A stretch of DNA of 59,609 nt from Streptomyces mexicanus. GTDB lineage: Bacteria; Actinomycetota; Actinomycetes; Streptomycetales; Streptomycetaceae. The stretch is from NCBI RefSeq assembly GCF_902506575.1, contig NZ_LR732544.1:5657002-5716610 (forward strand). The letters run 5' to 3'. The notes below the pieces were generated by a model. The model worked only from the letters and a program-made list of their open reading frames with translations, was not told the DNA's origin and made no database searches. Made by a program: the position numbers and the translations under genes. Of the stretch, positions 52,060 through 59,609 are shown one piece after another. Numbering within the stretch: position 1 is the stretch's first letter; the number at the start of each line of letters is the position of its first letter.

Positions 52060-53019
52060 GTGACTTCTCACGCGAAGAACCCCAGGACCAGCAAGCGACT
52101 GTCCGGCGCGGTGGCCGTCGCGCTCGCCGCGACGACGGCCCTGCTGGCCGGCTGCTCCTCCTCCGACGACGCGTCCGGCAACCCGCTCACCGGCAAGAAG
52201 AGCAGCGGCGGCAGCGTCGTCGTCGGCTCCAACAACTTCCCCGAGAGCACCCTGCTCGCCGACCTGTACGGCGAGGCGCTCAAGGCCAAGGGCGTCAAGG
52301 TCACCTACAAGCCCAACATCGGCAGCCGGGAGACCACCTACGGCCTGATCAAGAACGGCTCCCTGACGCTGCTCCCCGAGTACAACGGGGCGCTGCTGGC
52401 CTACCTCGACAAGAAGGCCGCGCCGAAGTCGGTCGCCGACACCACGGCCGCGATCACCGGCAAGCTCGATCCCGGACTCACCCTGCTGGAGCCCTCGCCC
52501 GCCGAGGACAAGGACTCCGTGACCGTCAACCGGCAGACCGCGAGCAAGTACCACCTCACCCCGAAGTCCTCCATCGCCGACCTCAAGGACATCGCGGGGG
52601 AGCTGGTCATCGGCGGCTCCCCGGAGTTCCAGACCCGGCAGCAGGGCCTGGAGGGCCTGAAGTCCGTCTACGGGCTGAAGTTCAAGTCCTTCAAGGCGCT
52701 GGACGCGGGCGGTCCGCTGACCCAGACGGCGCTGAAGAAGAACGTCGTGCAGGTCGCGGACCTGTTCACCACGGATCCGACGATCTCCCGGGAGAAGTTC
52801 GTCACCCTGCAGGACACCAAGAGCCTGTTCGGCTTCCAGAACGTCCAGCCGCTCGTCCGCAAGGGCGCCCTGTCCCAGCAGGGCGTCGAGGCGGTCAACG
52901 CCGTCTCCGCCAAGCTGGACACGGCGACGCTGCTGGAGCTGGACACCCAGGTGCAGTCGCAGAAGAAGGACCCGCTTCAGGTCGCGCGGGCCTGGCTGAA
53001 GTCGGCCGGCCTGAGCTGA
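52060..53019 (+). CDS. Osmoprotectant ABC transporter substrate-binding lipoprotein
   Basis: A 319-aa OpuAC/QAT-type binding protein. The signal peptide ends in the lipobox LLAGC (about Cys32), then a Ser-rich tether. The domain opens VVVGSNNFPESTLLADLYG, with NIGSRETTYGLIKNG and LLPEYNGALLAYL, typical of choline/betaine binders of the OpuBC/OpuCC type. GTG 52060 has GAACGGGA upstream. The 188-base gap after the permease suggests either a second promoter or processing. It completes the importer for compatible solutes used under osmotic stress. Confidence 0.87.
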   Translation: MTSHAKNPRTSKRLSGAVAVALAATTALLAGCSSSDDASGNPLTGKKSSGGSVVVGSNNFPESTLLADLYGEALKAKGVKVTYKPNIGSRETTYGLIKNGSLTLLPEYNGALLAYLDKKAAPKSVADTTAAITGKLDPGLTLLEPSPAEDKDSVTVNRQTASKYHLTPKSSIADLKDIAGELVIGGSPEFQTRQQGLEGLKSVYGLKFKSFKALDAGGPLTQTALKKNVVQVADLFTTDPTISREKFVTLQDTKSLFGFQNVQPLVRKGALSQQGVEAVNAVSAKLDTATLLELDTQVQSQKKDPLQVARAWLKSAGLS

Positions 53020-53066
53020 CGCCCCGTCGGTGACGGGCGGTCACGGACGGCCCGATCGATCACCGC

Positions 53067-53390
53067 ATGGTGACACGCGCGGTACGGCGCCGGGCACGGG
53101 CGGTCCTCGGGCAGGCTCCCCTCGCCCCGGTGTGGTGCGCGCTGCGCCGGGGGATCCCCCGGCCGCCGAAGGACGTCCACCGGGCGGCGGGCAAGGGGCG
53201 GCTGCGGCCCGGGCACCACGGGCCGGTGTACGCCGGCCGCGTCGTCTTCTGCTGCGTGGTCCTGCCGTGGATGCTGGTCGACACGCTCCTGGACCGCTGG
53301 GCGGGCACCGGCCGCCCGCGCACCGGCCGGACGGGACAGGCCCACGCGGACCGGGACCGGGCCGCCGGCCCGGCCGTCTGCCCGGCCTGA
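53067..53390 (+). CDS. Small putative membrane protein, uncertain
   Basis: A 107-aa reading frame with a basic N-terminus, one hydrophobic segment (about 55-76, YAGRVVFCCVVLPWMLVDTLL) and an Arg/Gly-rich end. No ribosome site precedes ATG 53067. It is convergent with the DUF6114 gene, only seven bases apart. The hydrophobic helix and codon composition make it plausible, but it may be a chance frame. Confidence 0.4.
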   Translation: MVTRAVRRRARAVLGQAPLAPVWCALRRGIPRPPKDVHRAAGKGRLRPGHHGPVYAGRVVFCCVVLPWMLVDTLLDRWAGTGRPRTGRTGQAHADRDRAAGPAVCPA

Positions 53391-53397
53391 CGACGCC

Positions 53398-53889
53398 TCA
53401 CACCGGCTCGGCGTCGACCGGCGACCTGGTTTCGTGTACGGTCCGCGCGGCCCGTTGCTGCCTGCGACGCCGGCGCCGGGCGCGCCGTGACTCCTGGTCG
53501 GGCAGCCAGCCGAAGGCCAGGCAGCTGCCGGTGGCGCCGAGGAGGAGGCCGAGGAAGAAGCCGCCCAGGTTGGAGGTGAGCCAGGTGCCCAGGGACAGCA
53601 GGATGCCGGTGAGCGAGTAGAACAGGCGCTGGGCCGGGTTGAACAGGGTCAGCAGCCCGCACAGCACCATCAGCGCGGGCAGCAGGTACCCGGCCAGGCC
53701 CTGCATCCCGATGTGCAGGACGACCTTCAAGGACGCCTTCTCGGTGAGCAGGATCTCCGCCCCGCCCAGGGTGAGCAGCAGCCCGCCCCAGAAGGGGCGG
53801 CGCGAGCGCCACCGGCGGAAGGCGGCCCGTGGCCCCGGCCGGGCCGCCGTGCCCGGCTCGCCCCCGCCCGCGTGCGTGTCGGCCGTCAT
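53398..53889 (-). CDS. DUF6114 membrane protein
   Basis: A 163-aa protein with four closely packed hydrophobic helices (about 32-135, from FWGGLLLTLGGAEILL to LGATGSCLAFGWL) and an Arg-rich C-terminal tail. The family is restricted to actinobacteria and regularly paired with DUF6230. Here its ATG follows the DUF6230 stop by four bases, so the two form a coupled operon. Function is unknown. Confidence 0.78.
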   Translation of the reverse strand: MTADTHAGGGEPGTAARPGPRAAFRRWRSRRPFWGGLLLTLGGAEILLTEKASLKVVLHIGMQGLAGYLLPALMVLCGLLTLFNPAQRLFYSLTGILLSLGTWLTSNLGGFFLGLLLGATGSCLAFGWLPDQESRRARRRRRRQQRAARTVHETRSPVDAEPV

Positions 53890-53893
53890 CGGG

Positions 53894-54583
53894 TCAGCAA
53901 CCCGTGTCGCTGAACCGCAGCTTCAGGCCCGGCAGCTTGAACACCCCTGCCGTGGTGGCGTAGTTGGTCTGCCGCAGGTTGGCGATGCGGACGGTGTCGG
54001 CCTGCTGGCTGAACACGCCCTTGGGGCCCTGGACACCGGCCTTGGTGAGCGTGCTGGCGTCGTTGCCGATCTCGATCTTGTTGAACGCGGCGTCGCCCGA
54101 CAGCTCGGTCGAGTCGGTGGTCAGGTCGGTCGCCTGGACCTTGTTCGCTCCGCTGCCGGCGGTGATCAGCAGGTTGGTGCCGCCGAGATCCACGCTCTGG
54201 CAGAGCTTGGTCAGGGTGGCGTTCTTGATCGCCGAGGTGACGACGAGCACCTGGCCGCCGGTGTCTCCTGCGTTGGGGCTGTCCTCGGCCATGTTGTCCA
54301 GGGCGCCGAACTGCTCGAAGCCGGTCCCGTTCAGCTCGGTCGCCGTGACGGTGAACGGCATCCCGGAGATGGCGAACTGCACACCCAGGGCGCCCTGGGC
54401 GGTGAGGACCGCCAGGCCCGCGGCCACCAGGGTGGCGGGCACCGCCATGACGGCGGCGCGGCGCAGCCGTACCCGGCCGCGTCTTTCCGTGCCGTCACCG
54501 GCGACGGGTTCGCCGGCGGCAGCGCTTTCCGGGTGGTCGGGGGTGTGGTCGGCGGACGGGGTGAGGTCCGAGGACGAGGCCAT
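53894..54583 (-). CDS. DUF6230 envelope protein
   Basis: A 229-aa protein. A disordered N-terminus and basic patch (RRGRVRLRR) are followed by one hydrophobic helix (about 44-66, AAVMAVPATLVAAGLAVLTAQGALG) and an extracellular beta-rich domain with Asn/Thr-rich strands and two cysteines, ending in a C-terminal Cys. The DUF6230/DUF6114 pair is conserved in Streptomyces; function is unknown. ATG 54583 has GGGAGC at six bases. A well-formed minus-strand promoter lies at 54734-54763. Confidence 0.78.
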   Translation of the reverse strand: MASSSDLTPSADHTPDHPESAAAGEPVAGDGTERRGRVRLRRAAVMAVPATLVAAGLAVLTAQGALGVQFAISGMPFTVTATELNGTGFEQFGALDNMAEDSPNAGDTGGQVLVVTSAIKNATLTKLCQSVDLGGTNLLITAGSGANKVQATDLTTDSTELSGDAAFNKIEIGNDASTLTKAGVQGPKGVFSQQADTVRIANLRQTNYATTAGVFKLPGLKLRFSDTGC

Positions 54584-54733
54584 GTCTGCTCCCGTGTGCG
54601 TGTCCCTGCGGGTCGGTGGAGTTCAGCGGCCCGTTGCCCTGGCGCGGACAGCGGCTGCGGCGCACCGGACGTGCGAACGGCATCTCCCGGGGGATGCGAG
54701 GGTTCCCCGGTTACGCGGCAGTAGGTGTCGAGG

Positions 54734-54763
54734 AAGTTACCCGGGGTTACAGCCAGGGGTCAA
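54734..54763 (-). promoter_or_regulatory. Promoter for the DUF6230-DUF6114 operon
   Basis: On the minus strand TTGACC (54763-54758), an 18-base spacer and TAACTT (54739-54734) form a sigma-70-like pair about 150 bases upstream of the DUF6230 start. The region is locally AT rich. Confidence 0.55.
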
Positions 54764-54889
54764 GGTACTTGTGAAAGAAAGGTGTCCGTCCTGTGGCGCC
54801 CGGGGTGCCACAGGGTGGCGGGCATCGCGCAAGGAGCAGCGTGACGGCCCGCGGACGCCCGCGGTTTCCGCCAACTTCCTTACGGCGCA

Positions 54890-54919
54890 TTGACGTTGGC
54901 GCTCGGACGGGTCTACAAA
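54890..54919 (+). promoter_or_regulatory. Promoter for the secreted beta-rich protein
   Basis: TTGACG (54890-54895), an 18-base spacer and TACAAA (54914-54919) point toward the secreted-protein gene, giving a leader of about 220 bases. It stands back to back with the DUF6230 promoter about 127 bases away. The rest of the 563-base gap (54584-55146) shows no gene. Confidence 0.55.
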
Positions 54920-55146
54920 GTGGCTGACTCGACCGCGGATCCGTGGCGCCGGATCCGCCGCGCGGCGCGTCGGCCGCGCTTCTTCCCGGATCGTTCCGTC
55001 CCACGGTTCTCCGAGGCGCCCTCACGTCTTCTCCACGGCCGGACCACCGGACGGAACACCGCCCTGCCCGTTCCCGGGCGTCGGGCGGCCGCCGAACGCG
55101 CCCACACCTCCGCACTCCCCCCACCCCTCAGAAGCGAGGTATCCGT

Positions 55147-55800
55147 ATGCGTACGCGTTCCGTCCTCACCCTGGTCGCCGCCGCGGCAGCGCTGTCGCTG
55201 CCGGCGGTCGCCCCCGCGTCCGCCGCCGGCGGGGCGGTGCTCACCACCGGTGGCACCGGCGGCACACCCGTCGCGGTCGGCGACGTGCTCAGCGCGTCGC
55301 TGAAGGCCGGCACCACCGCCACGCTCTACTCCAGCCCGACCGGCACCAGCGGCGTCTCGTGCACCTCCTCGACCTTCACCGCCGCCGTCACCGGCAACCC
55401 GGCCGCGCCCGGCACGGCGACGGAGTCGGTGACCGGGCACACCTTCGACGCGAGCAGCTGCAGCAGCAACGTCACCGGCGTCCTCGGCGTCAACAGCATC
55501 CGCATCGACAACCTGCCCTACAACGCCACCGTGACCTCCGACGGCACCCTCACCGTCACCCCGCCCGCCGGCACCTCCATCCAGACCACGGTCCAGCTGC
55601 GCACCCTGCTGGGCAGCGTCACCTGCGTCTACAAGGCGGCCACCCTGGTCGGCAAGGCCGACAACGCCGACAACAGCATCTCCTTCACCAACCAGCAGTT
55701 CACCAAGTCCTCCGGGTCGTCGCTGTGCTTCTCCACCGGCTACTTCACCGCCCGGTACGCCCCGGTCACCGACGCGGGCGCCACCGTGTACGTCAACTGA
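55147..55800 (+). CDS. Small secreted beta-rich protein (Tat/Sec signal sequence protein of unknown function)
   Basis: A 217-aa exported protein. The signal peptide (MRTRSVLTLVAAAAALSLPAVAPASA) has cleavage expected after ASA. The mature part is Thr/Ser/Gly/Val rich, low in charge and carries four cysteines. It has the look of a beta-sandwich surface protein. No enzyme motif is present. GAGG nine bases before ATG 55147 supports the start. It is divergent from the DUF6230-DUF6114 operon, and all three may serve the cell surface. Confidence 0.78.
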   Translation: MRTRSVLTLVAAAAALSLPAVAPASAAGGAVLTTGGTGGTPVAVGDVLSASLKAGTTATLYSSPTGTSGVSCTSSTFTAAVTGNPAAPGTATESVTGHTFDASSCSSNVTGVLGVNSIRIDNLPYNATVTSDGTLTVTPPAGTSIQTTVQLRTLLGSVTCVYKAATLVGKADNADNSISFTNQQFTKSSGSSLCFSTGYFTARYAPVTDAGATVYVN

Positions 55801-55961
55801 CCGCCCGGTGACAGCGGCGGCACGCCCGAGGAGTCCTGGACGGGACCGGCGTGCCGCCGTGCCCGCCGCCCAAGGCGAGGAAGCGGTCCGGGCGCGCTCC
55901 TCACGCATCCGTGGGAGAAACGCGCCGGAACGGTAGTGTTCATGACAGGAATCTGGTACCC

Positions 55962-56951
55962 ATGCGGTCCATGACGTCCTGTCACTTACGGGGAATCGGC
56001 TACAGGACCGCGGCCGTCACAGCGCTCCTCGCGCTGTCGCTCACCGCGTGCGGCGGCGACACGGACGGCGGCGGCTCCGGGGCCTCGTCCGGCGGGCGGG
56101 AGACGGTGACCGTGGCCGCCCTGCCGCTGGCGGACGGCGCCGCGCTGTATCTCGCCCGGGACCGCGGGCTGTTCGCCAAGGAGGGACTGGACGTCCGCAT
56201 CCAGCCCGTCCAGCAGAGCATCCAGGCCCTGCCCGCCCTCGCGCGCGGCCAGGTCGACGTGATCGCCGGCGCCAACTACGTCACGTTCCTCCAAGCCGAC
56301 GAGAAGGGCACCCTCGACCTGCGCATCGTCAGCGAAGGCGTGCGCATCGCCCCGCACATGATGGACGTCCTGGTGCCCAAGGACTCGCCCGTCAAGACCC
56401 TCGCCGACCTGCCGGGCAAGAAGGTCGCGGTCAACATCCTCAACAACGTCCAGTCGCTCACCCTCGACGCGATCCTCGACCAGCGGGGCCTGGGCCACCC
56501 CGTCTACCGGCAGATCGCCTTCCCCCAGATGGGACCCGCGCTGCAACGCCACCAGGTCGACGCCGTGCACGCCGCGGAACCCTTCGACAGCGCGATCCGG
56601 TCCCAGACCGGCGCCCGCGTCCTGGCCGACGGCGGATCCGGCCCCGTCACCTCCCTGCCCATCAGCGGCTTCGTCACCACCCGGCAGTACGCCGAGAAAC
56701 ATCCCCAGGCCGCGGCCGCCTTCCGGCGGGCCGTCGAGGCCGCCTCGCGCCTGGCGGCCCGCGATCCGGCGGCCGTACGCGCCGAGCTGCCGAAGGACAC
56801 CAAGGGCACCGCCGAGCAGGCCGGCCCGATCGGCCTGCCCGCCTACGCCACCACCACCGACCCCGCGCAACTGCGCCGCCTGACCCGGCTCATGACCCGG
56901 CACGGGCTGCTGACCAAGCCCCTCGACCCGGCGACCCTGCTGCTCAAGTGA
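55962..56951 (+). CDS. NMT1/SsuA-type ABC transporter substrate-binding lipoprotein
   Basis: A 329-aa binding protein of the nitrate/sulfonate/taurine/thiamine-precursor class. The signal peptide ends in LTAC (about Cys29). The domain begins VTVAALPLADGAALYLARDRGLFAKEGLDV, with LPALARGQVDVIAGANYV and LADLPGKKVAVN, typical of the family. The ligand is an anion or aromatic acid, not determinable by eye. ATG 55962 is preferred over ATG 55971. Its stop overlaps the first permease start. The downstream ThDP decarboxylase suggests an aromatic 2-oxo acid or related compound. Confidence 0.82.
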   Translation: MRSMTSCHLRGIGYRTAAVTALLALSLTACGGDTDGGGSGASSGGRETVTVAALPLADGAALYLARDRGLFAKEGLDVRIQPVQQSIQALPALARGQVDVIAGANYVTFLQADEKGTLDLRIVSEGVRIAPHMMDVLVPKDSPVKTLADLPGKKVAVNILNNVQSLTLDAILDQRGLGHPVYRQIAFPQMGPALQRHQVDAVHAAEPFDSAIRSQTGARVLADGGSGPVTSLPISGFVTTRQYAEKHPQAAAAFRRAVEAASRLAARDPAAVRAELPKDTKGTAEQAGPIGLPAYATTTDPAQLRRLTRLMTRHGLLTKPLDPATLLLK

Positions 56952-57757
56952 GGCGGGTCGAGGGGGTGCGCCGCACGGGCCGGGGACAGCGGCTGGGCCT
57001 CGGCACGCTCGGCGTGCTGCTGGCCTTCGGCGCCTGCGAGGCGCTGGGCCGGTCGGGGATCGTGGGCCGCGCCTACCTCCCGCCGGCCTCCGAGGTGCTG
57101 GCCAGGGCCGTCCGCCTGGCGGGCGACACCGCCTTCCTCGGCCAGGTCGGCGCCACCCTACGGGCCTGGGCGCTCGGGCTCGGCCTGGCCTGCGCGATCG
57201 CCGTACCGCTGGGCCTGCTGCTCGGCAGCCTGCCGCTGCTCGGCGCCGCCGTCCGGAGCGTCCTCGAGTGCCTGCGGCCGCTGCCCTCCGTGGCACTGAT
57301 CCCGCTGGTGTCCCTGCTGCTGGGCACCGGCACCCGCACGGAGGTCACGCTGATCGCCTACGCCTCCGTGTGGCCGGTGCTGTTCAACACCGTCTACGGC
57401 CTCGGCGCGACCGACCCGCTCGCCAAGGACACCCTGCGCGCCTTCGGCTTCGGGCGCCTCGCGGTGCTCCTGCGCGTGGAGCTGCCCGCCACCGCGCCGT
57501 TCATCGCCACCGGGATACGCATCTCCGCCGCCGTCGCCCTCGTCCTCGCCGTGGCCACCGAGCTCCTCGCGGGCTTCGGACAGGGCCTCGGCATCTTCAT
57601 CGCCCAGGCCCAACTGGCCACCGACGGCGCCCGCGACGTCCTGGCCGGCGTCGTCTGGGCGGGCGCGCTGGGCCTGGCCGTCGACACCGCCTTGGTGCAC
57701 GGCGAGCGCCGGCTCTTCCCGTGGACACCGGAGCACCGTGCGCAGGACGCGCCGTGA
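56948..57757 (+). CDS. ABC transporter permease 1 (SsuC/TauC type)
   Basis: A 269-aa permease with about six helices and the coupling loop LAKDTLRAFGFGRLAVLLRVELPATAPFI. GTG 56948 overlaps the binding-protein stop. It probably pairs with the next permease as a heterodimer, which is less common in this family, where one permease usually forms a homodimer. Confidence 0.82.
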   Translation: MRRVEGVRRTGRGQRLGLGTLGVLLAFGACEALGRSGIVGRAYLPPASEVLARAVRLAGDTAFLGQVGATLRAWALGLGLACAIAVPLGLLLGSLPLLGAAVRSVLECLRPLPSVALIPLVSLLLGTGTRTEVTLIAYASVWPVLFNTVYGLGATDPLAKDTLRAFGFGRLAVLLRVELPATAPFIATGIRISAAVALVLAVATELLAGFGQGLGIFIAQAQLATDGARDVLAGVVWAGALGLAVDTALVHGERRLFPWTPEHRAQDAP

Positions 57758-58590
57758 AACGCGCGGCGAGCGGCCGGGGCGGCCCACCGGGCGCGGTGAG
57801 CGGCCTGCGCGGCCCGCTGCTGCGCCTGCTGCTCCTGGTCCTGGCCGGGGCCGCCTGGCAGGCCGCCGCCGTCACCCACCCCAGCGTGTCCTTCCCGCCG
57901 CCCGCGCGGATCGTCCGGCACGCCCACGCGCTGTGGTTCTCCGGCCCCGCCCGGCACCTGTTCCTGACCCGGGCCGCCCTCACCGACATCCTGCCCAGCC
58001 TGGGCCGGCTGGCCGCCGGGTTCGCGCTCGCCGCCGTCGCCGGGATCGCGCTGGGCATGGCGGTGGGCCGCTCCCGCCGGGCGTACGCGCTGTGCGACCC
58101 GGTGCTGCAGTTCGCGCGCGCCGTCCCGCCCCCGGCGCTGGTACCGGTGTTCGTCGTCCTGTTCGACTTCGGAACGCCGATGCAGGTGGCGTCGATCGTC
58201 TTCAGCGCCGTCTGGCCGGTGCTGGTCAACACCGCGCAGGGCGCCCGCGCCACCGATCCGCTGCGTCTGGACGTGGCCGCCGTGCTGCGCCTGACCCCGC
58301 TGGAGCGGCTGCGGTTCCTGCTGCTGCCCTCCGCGCTGCCGCACATCTTTGCCGGCCTGCGGCTGAGCCTGTCGCTGTCGCTGATCCTCATGGTCTTCTC
58401 GGAACTGCTGCCCGGCTCCGCGAACGGCGTCGGCTTCGCGCTCACCGACGCCCAGTCCCGCTCCGACCTGCTCACCGTCTGGGCGGTGCTGCTGCTGCTC
58501 GGCGTACTGGGCCATCTGCTCAACACCGGCCTGCTGGCGGCCGAGCGACGGCTCGCCGGCGGGGAGAGCCCAAGGGGGAGGACCCTATGA
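57754..58590 (+). CDS. ABC transporter permease 2 (SsuC/TauC type)
   Basis: A 278-aa permease with about six helices and a coupling loop DPLRLDVAAVLRLTPLERLRFLLLPSALPHI. GTG 57754 overlaps the previous stop and its own stop overlaps the ThDP enzyme start (ATGA). No ATP-binding subunit gene appears among these four genes; it may follow to the right of the window. Confidence 0.82.
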   Translation: MKRAASGRGGPPGAVSGLRGPLLRLLLLVLAGAAWQAAAVTHPSVSFPPPARIVRHAHALWFSGPARHLFLTRAALTDILPSLGRLAAGFALAAVAGIALGMAVGRSRRAYALCDPVLQFARAVPPPALVPVFVVLFDFGTPMQVASIVFSAVWPVLVNTAQGARATDPLRLDVAAVLRLTPLERLRFLLLPSALPHIFAGLRLSLSLSLILMVFSELLPGSANGVGFALTDAQSRSDLLTVWAVLLLLGVLGHLLNTGLLAAERRLAGGESPRGRTL

Positions 58591-59609
58591 GCCGCCACGC
58601 CGGCCACCCCACCCGACCCACCGTCCGGGAGGCCGTCGTCCGCTTCCTGCGCGAGGCGGGCATGACCACCGCCTTCGGCAACCCGGGCTCGACGGAGCTG
58701 CGCATGTTCCGCGACTGGCCCGAGGACTTCACCTACGTGCTCGGCCTGCAGGAGTCCACCGCCGTCGCCCTGGCCGCCGGGCACGCCCTGGGCACCCGGC
58801 GCGCCGCGTTCGTCAGCCTCCACTCGGCGGGCGGCGTCGGCCACGCCCTCGGCGCCGTCTTCAACGCCTACCGCGACCGCGTGCCGCTGCTGATCGTCGC
58901 CGGCCAGCAGGCCCGCTCCCTGATCCAGCTGCGGCCCTTCCTCGGCGCCGACGAACCCGACCGGTTCCCCCGCCCCTACGTGAAGTTCGCCCGGCAGCCC
59001 GAGCGCGCCGCCGACGTGCCCGCCGTGCTGGCCGAGGCCCACCGCATCGCCATGACGCACCCGCGCGGGCCGGTGTTCGTCTCCGTCCCCGAGGACGACT
59101 GGGACCAGCCCGCCGAACCCGTCGCGCCGCGCACCGTGCACGCCGGGTACACCGCCGACCCGGACGCCCTCGACGCGCTGGCCGCCCGCCTGGACGCCTG
59201 CGCGCGCCCCGCGCTCGTGGTCGGCCCGGGGGTGGACGACGAGGAGGCGCTGCCCGAGGCCCGGGCGCTGGCCGAGCGGACCCGGGCCGCGGTGTGGATC
59301 AGCCCCCTGTCCGGCCGTTCCGGCTTCCCCGAGTCCCACCCGCTGTTCCAGGGGTTCCTGCCGCCGGTCCCCGGTCAGCTGGCCGCGCGCCTGGCGCCGT
59401 ACGACGTGGTGGTGGCCCTCGGCGCACCGGTGTTCACGTACCACGTGGCGGAGGACGCGCCGCCCCTGCACCCCGGCACCGAGCTGTTCCACCTGGACTG
59501 CGACCCCGCCCAGGCGGCCTGGCTGCCCGTCGGCACCAGCATCGTCACCTGCCTGAAACCGGCCCTCGCCCGGCTCACCGCCCGCCCGCCGGCCCGCCCG
59601 CTCACCGCG
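58587..59609 (+). CDS. Benzoylformate decarboxylase-like ThDP enzyme (3' end outside the window)
   Basis: The 341 codons visible cover the N-terminal pyrimidine-binding and middle domains of a ThDP decarboxylase; the C-terminal ThDP-binding domain is cut off. The cofactor-activating Glu56 sits in LQESTAV. Three catalytic residues known from Pseudomonas benzoylformate decarboxylase have counterparts: Ser35 in GNPGSTE, His79 in SLHSAGG and His286 in PVFTYH. Benzoylformate or a similar aromatic 2-oxo acid is therefore the likely substrate. ATG 58587 has GGGGGAGG upstream and overlaps the permease stop, tying the enzyme to the transporter. Confidence 0.85.
   Translation, partial: MSRHAGHPTRPTVREAVVRFLREAGMTTAFGNPGSTELRMFRDWPEDFTYVLGLQESTAVALAAGHALGTRRAAFVSLHSAGGVGHALGAVFNAYRDRVPLLIVAGQQARSLIQLRPFLGADEPDRFPRPYVKFARQPERAADVPAVLAEAHRIAMTHPRGPVFVSVPEDDWDQPAEPVAPRTVHAGYTADPDALDALAARLDACARPALVVGPGVDDEEALPEARALAERTRAAVWISPLSGRSGFPESHPLFQGFLPPVPGQLAARLAPYDVVVALGAPVFTYHVAEDAPPLHPGTELFHLDCDPAQAAWLPVGTSIVTCLKPALARLTARPPARPLTA

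Overview
The window reads as chromosomal core DNA of a Streptomyces species. GC is very high throughout, GTG starts and GTGA/ATGA stop-start overlaps are common, and the gene neighbourhood is familiar: a ROK regulator with xylFGH and dxs, fadAB-rnd, hemY-hemQ, a murC-msrB pair outside the division cluster, and zapE. I found no rRNA, tRNA, insertion sequence, prophage or CRISPR array. The last gene (from 58587) runs off the right edge; all other genes called are complete.

Layout. 0-9 kb: ROK regulator (rok7B7-like), D-xylose ABC transporter xylF-xylG-xylH, DXP synthase and an APC amino-acid permease, separated by clear hairpin terminators. 9-22 kb: a NYN-domain protein and a propeller-like protein, then a divergent locus with an LCP ligase on the minus strand. 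Facing it is a plus-strand run of three Stealth-type sugar-phosphate transferases (the middle one degenerate), a two-domain GT4 glycosyltransferase, an SGNH esterase and a secreted EEP phosphodiesterase. I interpret this as a phosphodiester-linked cell-wall glycopolymer locus; it is the most interesting part of the window. 22-27 kb: fadB-fadA with a 24-bp palindrome upstream, and ribonuclease D. 27-30.4 kb: a DUF4349 lipoprotein divergent from the last steps of the coproporphyrin-dependent haem pathway (hemY/cgoX, hemQ/chdC).

30.5-45 kb is mostly minus strand: TIGR04222 membrane protein, DUF4142 protein, DUF692/MNIO iron oxidase-like protein with a repeat-bearing linker, secreted FG-GAP protein, Pth2-like protein, small zinc ribbon, polysaccharide-deacetylase lipoprotein, FAD/Rieske oxidoreductase, SPFH (stomatin-like) protein, SulP anion transporter preceded by a coupled 32-codon ORF that resembles the tail of a beta-carbonic anhydrase, a secreted protein and zapE. 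44.8-49 kb is plus strand: RibD-C-type reductase, Usp-like protein, murC, msrB and a DUF6479 membrane protein, with several non-coding tandem-repeat patches. 49.3-53 kb: a complete osmoprotectant (OpuC/ProU-like) ABC operon. 53-56 kb: a conserved actinobacterial unknown set (DUF6114, DUF6230, secreted beta-rich protein) around a divergent promoter pair. 56-59.6 kb: an operon with an NMT1/SsuA-type binding protein, two permeases and a benzoylformate-decarboxylase-like ThDP enzyme; no ATPase gene for it lies in the window.

Limits: all assignments come from reading motifs, lengths and context by eye. No database search or structure prediction was run. Promoters and operators are pattern matches only.
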